Shown here: in pieces, positions 18,200 to 25,709 of the stretch
Layout: each line of letters begins with the position of its first letter
Position numbering within the stretch: position 1 is the first letter of the stretch
Notes under the pieces: model-generated
Told to the model about the DNA's origin: nothing
Database searches by the model: none
What the model saw: only the letters and a program-made list of their open reading frames with translations
Assembly (NCBI GenBank): GCA_934654815.1
Contig: CAKUGU010000036.1
Span: 1 to 25,709 of the forward strand
Length of the DNA stretch: 25,709 nt
Origin: an uncultured Ellagibacter sp.
Lineage (GTDB): Bacteria; Actinomycetota; Coriobacteriia; Coriobacteriales; Eggerthellaceae
Direction: 5' to 3'
Position numbers and translations under genes: made by a program

Positions 18200-19555
18200 T
18201 TAGCAAACGCCCTGAGCCATCATGGCATCGGCGACCTTCTTGAAGCCGGCGATATTCGCGCCCATGACGTAGTTGCCCTCATGGCCGTATTCCTTGGCGG
18301 TGTCGTCCACGTTGTGGAACATGCCGCGCATGAGCTCCTCGAGCTTGCCGTCGACTTCCTCGAACGTCCAGGAGAGGTGCTCGGCGTTCTGGCTCATTTC
18401 CAAGCCGGAGACGAGCACGCCGCCTGCGTTCGCGGCCTTGCCGGGGAAGAACGCCACGCCGTTGTCGAGGAAGTAGTTGGTCGCTTCGATCGTGGTCGGC
18501 ATGTTCGCGCCTTCGCCGACGACCTTGCAGCCGTTCGCGACGAGGGCCTTCGCGTCCTCGATGTGCAGCGTGTTCTCACGCGCGCAGGGAAGCGCGATGT
18601 CGCAGGGGAGCTGCCACACGCCGCGGCCGTCCTCCTCGTGCCAGGTGGCGTTCGGACGCTCGTCGACGTACATGGCAAGCGTGACGCCCTTGTCGTTGCC
18701 GGAGCGCTTCTTGTTGTAAACGTGCTCGAGCACCTGATAGTCGATGCCGTCGGGATCCTCGACCCAGCCGTGGGTGTCGGAGCAGGCGAGCACCTTGCCG
18801 CCGAGCTGCGCGACCTTCTGGATCGCGTAGATGGCGACGTTGCCGGAGCCGTGCACGACGACGTTCTTGCCCTCGAAGGAATCGCCCTTGCTCTTGAGGT
18901 ACTCGTCGACGAAGTACACAAGGCCGTAGCCGGTCGCCTCGGTGCGGGCGAGCGAGCCGCCGAAGGTGAGGCCCTTGCCGGTGAGGACGCCGGTCCACTC
19001 GTTGCGGATGCGCTTGTACTGGCCGAACATGTAGGCAACCTCGCGGCCGCCGACGCCGAGGTCACCGGCGGGGACGTCGGTGTTCGGGCCGATGTGACGG
19101 CAGAGCTCGGTCATGAAGGACTGGCAGAAGTGCATGATCTCGTTGTTGGACTTGCCCTTCGGGTCGAAGTCGGAGCCGCCCTTGCCGCCGCCCATCGGCA
19201 GCGTGGTCAGCGCGTTCTTGAAGATCTGCTCGAAGCCGAGGAACTTGAGCATGCCCAGGTAAACGGTGGGGTTGAAGCGAAGGCCGCCCTTGTAGGGCCC
19301 GATGGCGGAGTTGTACTCGACGCGGAAGCCGCGGTTGACCTGCACCTCGCCGTTGTCGTCGACCCACGGCACGCGGAACTGGATGATGCGCTCCGGTTCG
19401 ACGATGCGCTCGAGGATCTTCGCCTTCTCGTACTCGGGATGGGCCTCGATGACGGGCTCAAGCGACGTCATGACTTCGGTGACGGCCTGGATGAACTCCG
19501 GCTGGTCCGGATCCTTCGCCTTCACCTGCTCGATGATGTTCTGGACGTAGCTCAT
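18200..19555 (-). CDS. gdhA: NADP-type glutamate dehydrogenase
   Basis: The enzyme converts 2-oxoglutarate and ammonium to glutamate with NAD(P)H, linking nitrogen assimilation to the TCA cycle; it also works in the catabolic direction. The 451-residue product matches the hexameric class I family. Substrate-site sequences include GPYKGGLRFNP, LTTLPMGGGKGGSDFDPKGK with the catalytic lysine region, and TDVPAGDLGVGGREVAYMFG. The nucleotide fold shows VVHGSGNVAIYAIQK, then ACSDTHGWV, a serine at the end of beta-2 that favours NADP, although this is not decisive. The start is ATG at 19555, giving MSYVQNIIEQ, preceded by a strong AGGAGG (19560-19565 on the complement) with four bases spacing; upstream in-frame starts lie beyond the promoter. 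It is a single-gene unit between a promoter at 19595-19600 and the terminator at 18145-18180. Confidence 0.97.
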   Translation of the reverse strand: MSYVQNIIEQVKAKDPDQPEFIQAVTEVMTSLEPVIEAHPEYEKAKILERIVEPERIIQFRVPWVDDNGEVQVNRGFRVEYNSAIGPYKGGLRFNPTVYLGMLKFLGFEQIFKNALTTLPMGGGKGGSDFDPKGKSNNEIMHFCQSFMTELCRHIGPNTDVPAGDLGVGGREVAYMFGQYKRIRNEWTGVLTGKGLTFGGSLARTEATGYGLVYFVDEYLKSKGDSFEGKNVVVHGSGNVAIYAIQKVAQLGGKVLACSDTHGWVEDPDGIDYQVLEHVYNKKRSGNDKGVTLAMYVDERPNATWHEEDGRGVWQLPCDIALPCARENTLHIEDAKALVANGCKVVGEGANMPTTIEATNYFLDNGVAFFPGKAANAGGVLVSGLEMSQNAEHLSWTFEEVDGKLEELMRGMFHNVDDTAKEYGHEGNYVMGANIAGFKKVADAMMAQGVC

Positions 19556-19594
19556 GTAACCTCCTAGGAGACTGTTGAAACTTGGAACGCCGCT

Positions 19595-19600
19595 ATTATA
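19595..19600 (-). promoter_or_regulatory. -10 box of gdhA
   Basis: The minus strand reads TATAAT here, 39 bases upstream of the gdhA start. No good -35 is seen. An inverted repeat TACGT/ACGTA (19599-19603 and 19613-19617) surrounding TTCGCGAA (19603-19610) overlaps the upstream side and could be an operator. Confidence 0.55.
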
Positions 19601-19714
19601 CGTTCGCGAAATACGTAGGACACGCTTTGTTAACGGGATAGAAACATTGCAGGCCGCGCTTCGACATTGCCTGATTCGGGTGCTGTTCACGGCACGCGTC
19701 GCGCGCGAAAGTAG

Positions 19715-19720
19715 TACACT
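19715..19720 (+). promoter_or_regulatory. Candidate -10 box of the yidC-fusion gene
   Basis: TACACT (19715-19720) lies 59 bases before ATG 19780, within GTAGTACACTG. It is similar to the -10 candidate of dgt but lacks the TGn extension. No convincing -35 is present. Confidence 0.4.
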
Positions 19721-19779
19721 GAGAAATCTTGTGTCAGAACGCCGATTCGCTTCACGAGCGACTGAAAGGAACCCCTTCC

Positions 19780-21885
19780 ATGGAAGCCCTTGCGTGGCTG
19801 CTCTCCCTTATCGTCCAGCCCTGTTACGACCTGACGGGCAACTGGTGGATCGCCATCCTGCTGTTCACCATCATCATCAAGATCATCCTTCTGCCCATGT
19901 CGCTGTGGTGTCAGAAGAACAGCATCGTCATGGTGCAGCTCATGCCGGCGCTCAACCGCCTGAAGGTGAAGTACTACGGCGACCGCGAAACCATCGGCGA
20001 GGAGCAGAACAAGCTTTACAAGGAGCAGCACTACCACCCGATGCTGTCCCTGATCCCGCTCATCGTCCAGATCGTCATCCTGTTCGGGCTCGTCGACGTC
20101 ATCCACGGCATCACCGACGGCGGCGCGCCAGGAACGCAGTTCCTAGGCGAGGTTCCCTTCGAAGACGGCGGCGCCGCGTGGCTCATGCCGCTGTTCGCGG
20201 GGCTTTCCGCCATCGTCATGGGCTTCGCGCAGAACCGCATCAACCCGCTTCAGCGCGAGCAGTCAACCGCCGAGAAGAACATGACCAACGGCCTCTCAAT
20301 CGGGCTCTCGTTCATCTTGGGCGTGTTCGTCGCGTGCGGCATGGGCTTCTACTGGGTGTGCTCGAACCTCACCTCCATCGCCATCCAGGCGATCGCGAAC
20401 GTGATCATCAAGCCGGCGAAGTACATCGACTACGCTGACCTGCAGGCGAGCCGAGAGGAACTCGAGGCGCTCGAGTCGTTTTCCGGCCCGAAGAAGAAAT
20501 GGTACAAGCGCGACCCTCTCGCGAAGCGCGAGAAAGCCGACTACAAGCGCTTCTTCAAGGTCGTGAACAAGCATATCGTCTTCTATTCGGAGGGCAGCGG
20601 CTTCTACAAGTACTTCCAAGGGGCCATCGAGTGGCTGCTCGCGCATTCCGATGCGAACATCCACTACGTCACGAACGATCCGAACGACCAGATCTTCGCC
20701 ATCGCCGAGCGCGAGCCGCGCATCAGACCCTACTACATCGGCCAGCGCAAGATCATCACGCTCATGATGAAGATGGACGCCGACATGGTGGTCTCGACGC
20801 TCGAGGATTTGGAGAACTACTACATCAAGCGCTCGTACGTGCGCAAGGACATCGAGTACGTGTTCATGTTCCACCACATGACCTCGACGCACCTGACGCC
20901 GCAGAAGGGAGCCTACGACCACTACGACACGGTATTGTGCGCAGGGCCCCACCAGGTGCGCGAGCTGCGCCGGGCCGAGGAGCTCTACGGTACCAACGCT
21001 AAGAACCTCGTGGAATGCGGCTACGACCTGCTCGACCGGGAAATCGCGGCGTACCAGGCAGGCCCAGGCTCGCGCCCGCGCGCGCAAGGGCAGCGCGACG
21101 TGGTGCTCATCGCGCCGTCGTGGCAGGAGGGAAACATCCTTGACACCTGCATCGACGATATGCTCGGAAGCGTGCTCGGCCGCGGGTACCGCGTCATCGT
21201 GCGCCCGCACCCTGAGTACACGAAGCGTTACGCCGCGCGCTGGAACGCGCTTTTGGCGCGCTACGAGAGCGTGCCTGAAGACGAGTTGTACTTCGAGCGC
21301 GACTTCAGCTCGAACGAGACCATCTTCACATCCGACATCCTCGTGACCGACTGGTCGTCGGTGTTCTGCGAGTTCTGCTTCTCGACGCTCAAGCCCGCGA
21401 TCTTCGTTGACACGCCGATGAAGGTGGGCAACCCCGACTGGCAGGAGCTCGGCATCGAGCCGACCGACATCTCGCTGCGCCGCGAGGTGGGCGCGTCCAT
21501 CGACCCGGCGGACGCTTCGACGTTCGGCGACGTGGTCGAGGGCATGCTCGCCGAACGCTATGCGTGGAAGGAACGAATCGCGCGCGTGCTCGATTCGTTC
21601 ATCTTCAACGTCGGCCACGGCGGCGAGGCGGCGGGGAAGTATCTGCTCGACCGCATGATCGAGCTTCAGGACGCCAAGAAGGCGGGAGTCGCGGCGCCTG
21701 TTGCCGAAGGCGCGGTGCAGGTCGCCGCCGAAGGCGCGGCGCACGGGTGCGTGGACGGCGCGGGCACCGCTGCGGGCGCAGCCGCTGCAAGTGACGCGGG
21801 AGGCGCTAACGAGGCGCCGGCGAGGGGCGCCCATGCCGCCCGACGAGGGTCCCATGCGCGAAAGGAGGGCCGCCATGAAGCGTAA
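19780..21885 (+). CDS. Fusion: YidC/Oxa1-type insertase domain + CDP-glycerol glycerophosphotransferase-like domain
   Basis: This is a 701-residue two-domain protein. Residues 1-215 match the YidC/Oxa1 core: NWWIAILLFTIIIKIILLP with K34 where the groove arginine is usual, a cytoplasmic coiled segment (PALNRLKVKYYGDRE), HPMLSLIPLIVQIVILFGL, a third helix near LMPLFAGLSAIVMGF, and the final helices ending FYWVCSNLTSIAIQAI. After a basic linker (PKKKWYKRDPLAKREK), residues about 262-620 resemble TagB/TagF-type CDP-glycerol glycerophosphotransferases: HHMTSTHL (365-372), VLIAPSWQEGNI, VIVRPHPEY (RPHP 475-478) and SDILVTDWSSVFCEF. The C-terminal 65 residues are Ala/Gly-rich. ATG 19780 follows AAAGGA (19765-19770). 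The stop overlaps the next gene by 11 bases. Predicted role: transfer of glycerol phosphate to an envelope acceptor at the membrane. The insertase activity of the first domain is uncertain. Confidence 0.87.
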   Translation: MEALAWLLSLIVQPCYDLTGNWWIAILLFTIIIKIILLPMSLWCQKNSIVMVQLMPALNRLKVKYYGDRETIGEEQNKLYKEQHYHPMLSLIPLIVQIVILFGLVDVIHGITDGGAPGTQFLGEVPFEDGGAAWLMPLFAGLSAIVMGFAQNRINPLQREQSTAEKNMTNGLSIGLSFILGVFVACGMGFYWVCSNLTSIAIQAIANVIIKPAKYIDYADLQASREELEALESFSGPKKKWYKRDPLAKREKADYKRFFKVVNKHIVFYSEGSGFYKYFQGAIEWLLAHSDANIHYVTNDPNDQIFAIAEREPRIRPYYIGQRKIITLMMKMDADMVVSTLEDLENYYIKRSYVRKDIEYVFMFHHMTSTHLTPQKGAYDHYDTVLCAGPHQVRELRRAEELYGTNAKNLVECGYDLLDREIAAYQAGPGSRPRAQGQRDVVLIAPSWQEGNILDTCIDDMLGSVLGRGYRVIVRPHPEYTKRYAARWNALLARYESVPEDELYFERDFSSNETIFTSDILVTDWSSVFCEFCFSTLKPAIFVDTPMKVGNPDWQELGIEPTDISLRREVGASIDPADASTFGDVVEGMLAERYAWKERIARVLDSFIFNVGHGGEAAGKYLLDRMIELQDAKKAGVAAPVAEGAVQVAAEGAAHGCVDGAGTAAGAAAASDAGGANEAPARGAHAARRGSHARKEGRHEA

Positions 21886-24010
21886 GACGATGATCGTCCG
21901 CGCCTACGATGCGCTGTCCCTTATGCTGGTCGCGGGCGTGCTCGCCCTTGCGTGGGCGACGCCCGCCTACGCGTACGTCGACCCGTCGGTCATGACGTAC
22001 GCGATCCAGGCGTTCGCGGGAATCGCCGTTGCGCTTTCCGCCGTCGCCGGCGTCGCCTTGCGCCGCACGCGCAAGAAGCTCTTTCAGCTGCTCAACATCG
22101 ACGAGAACGCGGGTAAGGAAGTCGAGCCCGACGTCCACCGGCTCGACGCTCAGGGCGAACCCGTGCTCTCGGAGGCCGAGCGCGCGCAGGCCGCGGGCGT
22201 CGAGGATCCTGCACGTCGGGGCCGCCGCTCGGGCAAGACGCCTGCAAGCGACCGTGTGCGTGTGAAGTGGGGCGCCCGCATCGTCTATGCGCTCATCGTG
22301 TGCGCGTTCTTCGCGTTCACCCTGCTCGTGGTTCCGCCGTACGAGATCGTCGCCGGCGCTGGGGCGGACTTGACCTTCGGGCTTTCCGACGTCTGGCCCA
22401 TCTTCGCCATCGCCGGCGCGGCGGTTGCGGTGGTGGGGGCGCTCGTGCTCTCGGCGCTGCGCGGCAAGGCGTTCGATGCGGCGCTGCTCGTCGTGTTCGC
22501 GCTCGGCGTTGCCGCCTACATCCAGGTGCTCTTCCTGAACTCCTCGCTTCCCACGGCCGACGGCAAGCAGGTGACCTGGGGCGATTACGTGCCCATCATG
22601 GTGGCGAGCACCGTCGTGTGGGTCGTTGTCGTGGCTTTGCCCTTGGCGGTGAGCCACTGGAAGCCGGCGCTCTGCCGCGGCGGCGCGGCGGCGATCGCGG
22701 TCGCCCTCATCATCGTGCAGGGGGTCGGTGTGGGGAGCCTCTTCGCGTCGAATGCGGTGAAGCCGGCTTCTTCCGATCCCGAGGCATACGACGTGGCTGA
22801 TCTGCGCATGACCGAAGACGGGTTGTTCACCGTGTCGGAGAAAAGCAACGTCGTCGTGTTCGTGCTCGACTTCACCGACACCAAGCAGATGACCCAGATC
22901 ATGCAGGACTACCCGCAGGAATTCGACACGTGGACGGGCTTCACCTGGTACAACAACGTCGACGGTTCCATGGTCCCCACGCGTTACGGCGTGCCGTTCC
23001 TCCTGACGGGCGAGCTTCCGCAACAAGGCGAGCTGTTCTCGCAGTACCTGGCCAGCCGTTTTGAGCGCAGCAGCTACCTCGACGACATCCACGACGCGGG
23101 GTACAGCATGGGCGTGTACACCGACACGTTCGGGCTGGAGTACTCCTCCGACGACGAGCAGCGCCACGTCGCCGACCTCACGATGAACTACCATCCGCTC
23201 AACCAGACGGAGGACGCGCCGTCTCTGCTCGACGAGCAAGGGGCGCTGTTCACGCTGTGGAAGTGCGCGATGTACCGCGATCTGCCGTGGGCGTTCAAGC
23301 CGTACTTCTGGTTCTACACCGACGAGGTCAACAATGGCATGACCAAGCAGGTGGAAAACGTCGATTCGGGCGAGCAGCAGCAGAGCACGCTCTACACGAT
23401 GAACGACGGGGCGTACTTCAACAAGCTCAAGACGACACGCCTTTCGGCGACCGACGAGGGCGACGCGGGGGCGTTCCGCTTCATCCACTTGCTCGGCGGC
23501 CACTACCCGTTCAATCTCGACGAGAACGGCAACGACATCGGCACCGACAACTCCGACGCGATCCGTCAGATCCGCGGCAGCATCAAGATCCTGGACGAGT
23601 ACATCCAGCAGCTCAAGGACCTGGGGATTTACGACAACACGACCATCCTGGTGACGTCGGACCACGGGGACTGGGGCATCTACGACGAGTGGGACGCCTC
23701 GTCGAACGCCATCATGTTCCTGAAGCCCGCGCAGTCGGCCGAACTCGACGCGCAGCCGATGAAGACGGTGTCGACGCCGGTCGCGCACGTGAACGTACAG
23801 CCGACGATCATCCAGGCGGTGGGCGGCGACGCGGCGAAGTACGGCGAGACGCTTGAACAGGTTCCTTACGACAATCGAACGCGCAAGTTCTATTGCACGA
23901 CGTCGGACGGCAAAAGCGACGTGTCGATCGTGGAGTACGAAATCGACGGGTGGGCCACCGACTTCAACAATTGGCACAAAACCGGCGTCGTCTGGGACGC
24001 GCAGAAGTAG
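21875..24010 (+). CDS. Membrane sulfatase/alkaline phosphatase-superfamily protein (LtaS/phosphoglycerol transferase-like)
   Basis: The 711-residue protein has about six hydrophobic helices, then an extracellular catalytic domain. An early segment could be a signal or helix (LSLMLVAGVLALAWATPAYA, about 14-33), followed by YVDPSVMTYAIQAFAGIAVA, a basic linker (about 63-132), and helices near 136-154, 173-195, 201-221, 238-259 and 270-290. The enzymatic part (about 324-670) starts with VVVFVLDFTDTKQM, where D332 is a metal ligand, has candidate nucleophile T369 in GSMVPTRYG, and H543 (LLGGHYPF) and D596-H597 (TSDHGDWG) as further ligands. The set fits LtaS-type phosphoglycerol transferases or phosphoethanolamine transferases. 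ATG 21875 follows AAAGGAGGG (21861-21869), within the preceding gene. The coupling to a glycerophosphotransferase favours a polyol-phosphate envelope substrate, but this is not proven. Confidence 0.85.
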   Translation: MKRKTMIVRAYDALSLMLVAGVLALAWATPAYAYVDPSVMTYAIQAFAGIAVALSAVAGVALRRTRKKLFQLLNIDENAGKEVEPDVHRLDAQGEPVLSEAERAQAAGVEDPARRGRRSGKTPASDRVRVKWGARIVYALIVCAFFAFTLLVVPPYEIVAGAGADLTFGLSDVWPIFAIAGAAVAVVGALVLSALRGKAFDAALLVVFALGVAAYIQVLFLNSSLPTADGKQVTWGDYVPIMVASTVVWVVVVALPLAVSHWKPALCRGGAAAIAVALIIVQGVGVGSLFASNAVKPASSDPEAYDVADLRMTEDGLFTVSEKSNVVVFVLDFTDTKQMTQIMQDYPQEFDTWTGFTWYNNVDGSMVPTRYGVPFLLTGELPQQGELFSQYLASRFERSSYLDDIHDAGYSMGVYTDTFGLEYSSDDEQRHVADLTMNYHPLNQTEDAPSLLDEQGALFTLWKCAMYRDLPWAFKPYFWFYTDEVNNGMTKQVENVDSGEQQQSTLYTMNDGAYFNKLKTTRLSATDEGDAGAFRFIHLLGGHYPFNLDENGNDIGTDNSDAIRQIRGSIKILDEYIQQLKDLGIYDNTTILVTSDHGDWGIYDEWDASSNAIMFLKPAQSAELDAQPMKTVSTPVAHVNVQPTIIQAVGGDAAKYGETLEQVPYDNRTRKFYCTTSDGKSDVSIVEYEIDGWATDFNNWHKTGVVWDAQK

Positions 24011-24037
24011 CGCCTTCAGAAGCGAACCGGGCGCAAC

Positions 24038-24075
24038 GCGCCGCGACCTTTCGATTCGGGGGTCGCGGCGCTTTT
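24038..24075 (+). terminator. Intrinsic terminator of the fusion/sulfatase unit
   Basis: GCGCCGCGACC (24038-24048) pairs perfectly with GGTCGCGGCGC (24061-24071) around a 12-base loop, followed by TTTT (24072-24075). Confidence 0.9.
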
Positions 24076-24084
24076 CGTATGGGG

Positions 24085-24090
24085 TATCCT
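24085..24090 (+). promoter_or_regulatory. Weak candidate -10 box for the DUF2130 gene
   Basis: TATCCT (24085-24090) lies 37 bases before ATG 24128, just after the terminator. The match is poor and no -35 is evident. Confidence 0.3.
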
Positions 24091-24127
24091 TGATGGGACG
24101 TGCATGCTCGCTTGAAAGGTGGAGGCC

Positions 24128-25678
24128 ATGACGGCATCGAACGAGATCAAGTGCCCGCATTGCGGGACCGTTTTCCAGGTTGACGAATCGGGGTTCGCCG
24201 ACATCGTGAAGCAGGTTCGCGATAGCGAGTTCGACCGCGAGATCGCGCGGCGCGAGAAGATTTTCTCCGAGCAGCGCGAGCAGGCCGTGGCCCTGGCGAG
24301 CGAGAAGGTGCGCGGGGAAGCGCGCTCGGTCGTGGCCGACCGCGATGCGAAGATCGCGAAGCTCTCCCAGACCCTCGATTCCCTGAAGCGCGAAAACGAC
24401 GCCGCCGCCCGCGCTGCCGCGGCCGAGCAGGCGGCGAAGCTTTCCCAGGCGACTGCGGCGAAAGACGCCGAGATCGCGGAACTCAAGGCGAAGCTTTCCC
24501 GCCTTTCCGACGAGCGCGAGGCTTCGGCCCGCGTGACGCGCGCCGAGCACGAGCGCGCCCTTGCCGACGCGACCGCGTCCCGCGATGCGAAGATCGCCGA
24601 GCTCACGCAGAAGCTCGAGGCGCAGAAGGCGTCGTTCGCGACGGAGAAGGAACTTGCGGTGACGCAGGCCCGCACGACCGTCGAGCGCGAGCGCGACGAC
24701 CTTGCCGCGCAGGTGAAGCTCACGGCGGCCGAGGGGGAGCAGCGTGTGAGCGCCCTTCGCGAGGAGATGTCGACGAAGCTTCGCGCGAAGGACGAGCTCA
24801 TCGCCTACAAGGAAGAAGAAATCGCCCGCTACAAGGACATGAAGGCGCGCCTTTCCACCAAGATGGTGGGCGAGTCGCTCGAGCAGCACTGCGAGATCGA
24901 GTTCAACAAAATGCGCGCGGCGGCGTTCCCCAAGGCATATTTCGAGAAGGACAACGACGTGGTCGACGGCACGAAAGGCGACTTCGTGTTCCGCGAGTGC
25001 GACGACGACGGCAATGAGGTCGTGTCCATCATGTTCGAGATGAAGAACGAGAGCGACGACAGCACGCACAAGCATAAGAACGAGGACTTCCTGAAGAAGC
25101 TCGATTCCGACCGCCGGAAGAAGAGCTGCGAATACGCGGTGCTCGTGACCATGCTCGAGCCAGAAAATGAGCTCTACAACGAGGGCATCGTCGATATGAG
25201 CTATCGCTACGAGAAGATGTACGTCATCCGCCCTCAGTTCTTCATCCCCATCATCAGCATCTTGCGCAACGCATCGCTTTCGGCGCTTTCGTACAAGGCC
25301 GAGCTTGCCGAGGTACGCAACCAGAACATCGACATCACGCACTTCGAGGAGCAGATGGAGGACTTCAAGGCGAAGTTCGGCCGCAACTACGACATCGCGA
25401 GCCGCAAGTTCCAAACCGCCATCGACGAGATCGACAAGACCATCTCGCATCTGCAGAAGACGAAAGACGCGCTGCTGTCGTCCGAGAACAACCTGCGTTT
25501 GGCGAACAATAAGGCGCAGGACCTCACCATCAAGCGTCTGACCAGGAAAAACCCGACGATGAAGCAGATGTTCGCCGAGCTTGCGGAAAGCCGGGCCAAG
25601 GCGGGGGAGAAAGCTGTCGAGCCCGTTGAGGCCGATGACTCCGAAGCCGTTATCGCCGAAGACGTCGAAGTCGAGTAG
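24128..25678 (+). CDS. DUF2130 domain protein (PD-(D/E)XK-like)
   Basis: This 516-residue protein is assigned to the DUF2130 family, whose function is not established. It starts with a CPHCG knuckle (C9, C12), one half of a possible zinc site, without an obvious second CxxC nearby. A long Ala/Glu/Lys-rich coiled coil follows (about 25-235). The C-terminal domain (about 236-460) contains [20 protein letters not shown], then [10 protein letters not shown] and SIMFEMKNE, where D and the E-M-K triplet fit the restriction-nuclease-like D...ExK pattern. A second helical region and an acidic tail end the protein. ATG 24128 follows AAAGG (24115-24119) with good spacing; a GTG at 24119 is less likely because it would be inside the ribosome site. 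It appears to be a stand-alone gene. A DNA-related activity is plausible but untested. Confidence 0.82.
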   Translation: MTASNEIKCPHCGTVFQVDESGFADIVKQVRDSEFDREIARREKIFSEQREQAVALASEKVRGEARSVVADRDAKIAKLSQTLDSLKRENDAAARAAAAEQAAKLSQATAAKDAEIAELKAKLSRLSDEREASARVTRAEHERALADATASRDAKIAELTQKLEAQKASFATEKELAVTQARTTVERERDDLAAQVKLTAAEGEQRVSALREEMSTKLRAKDELIAYKEEEIARYKDMKARLSTKMVGESLEQHCEIEFNKMRAAAFPKAYFEKDNDVVDGTKGDFVFRECDDDGNEVVSIMFEMKNESDDSTHKHKNEDFLKKLDSDRRKKSCEYAVLVTMLEPENELYNEGIVDMSYRYEKMYVIRPQFFIPIISILRNASLSALSYKAELAEVRNQNIDITHFEEQMEDFKAKFGRNYDIASRKFQTAIDEIDKTISHLQKTKDALLSSENNLRLANNKAQDLTIKRLTRKNPTMKQMFAELAESRAKAGEKAVEPVEADDSEAVIAEDVEVE

Positions 25679-25709
25679 AGGTCGCGCTTTTCGCCTTCAA
25701 ATGGCAGCG

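Noticed and set aside
21806..25450. Minus-strand open frame of more than 1200 codons opposite the sulfatase and DUF2130 genes
   Set aside because: It crosses two well-supported genes and a terminator, has repetitive Arg/Val/Leu/His composition and no family motifs. It is another artefact of codon bias.

Overview
The window looks like chromosomal DNA from a high-GC actinobacterium, most likely of the class Coriobacteriia (Eggerthella/Gordonibacter/Slackia-like). The reasons are strongly GC-ending codons, short spacers with AGGAGG-type ribosome binding sites, and a gene order (rplS, rnhB, yraN, comM, dprA, trmFO, xerC) that resembles Firmicutes more than Mycobacterium or Streptomyces. The genus is inferred from memory, not from a search. 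No phage genes, insertion sequences, CRISPR arrays, rRNA or tRNA genes were seen. No gene-free stretch exceeds about 250 bases.

Layout. (1) 1-5697: the 3' end of ppdK (pyruvate phosphate dikinase) with a terminator, then asnS, mtnA and dgt, then azlC-azlD, a two-gene branched-chain amino acid exporter with an ATGA overlap. (2) 5698-12836: ribosomal protein L19, RNase HII, the YraN nuclease-like protein, ComM, DprA, TrmFO and a XerC/D tyrosine recombinase. yraN-comM-dprA and trmFO-xer are tightly coupled, and trmFO has its own extended -10 promoter on the dprA stop codon. (3) 12837-18180: uvrA behind a convincing LexA (SOS) box, an EamA-family transporter, and an unrecognised membrane-anchored protein that appears to be leaderless. 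A strong bidirectional terminator follows. (4) 18200-19555, minus strand: NADP-type glutamate dehydrogenase gdhA. (5) 19780-24075: two overlapping genes. The first fuses a YidC/Oxa1-type insertase domain to a CDP-glycerol glycerophosphotransferase-like domain. The second is a multi-membrane-span alkaline phosphatase/sulfatase-superfamily protein of the kind that includes lipoteichoic acid synthase. (6) 24128-25678: a DUF2130 protein with a coiled coil and a PD-(D/E)XK-like motif.

How the parts fit. Most of the window is housekeeping: translation (asnS, rplS, trmFO), nucleotide and DNA maintenance (dgt, rnhB, comM, dprA, xer, uvrA) and nitrogen/amino acid metabolism (gdhA, azlCD, mtnA). The most unusual part is the YidC-glycerophosphotransferase fusion with its overlapping sulfatase-like partner. 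I read this pair as a candidate system for making or exporting a glycerol-phosphate-type cell-envelope polymer. That function is an inference from domain content and gene coupling. The regulatory layer is also readable: several short AT-rich extended -10 boxes stand out from the GC-rich background, including two inside coding regions.
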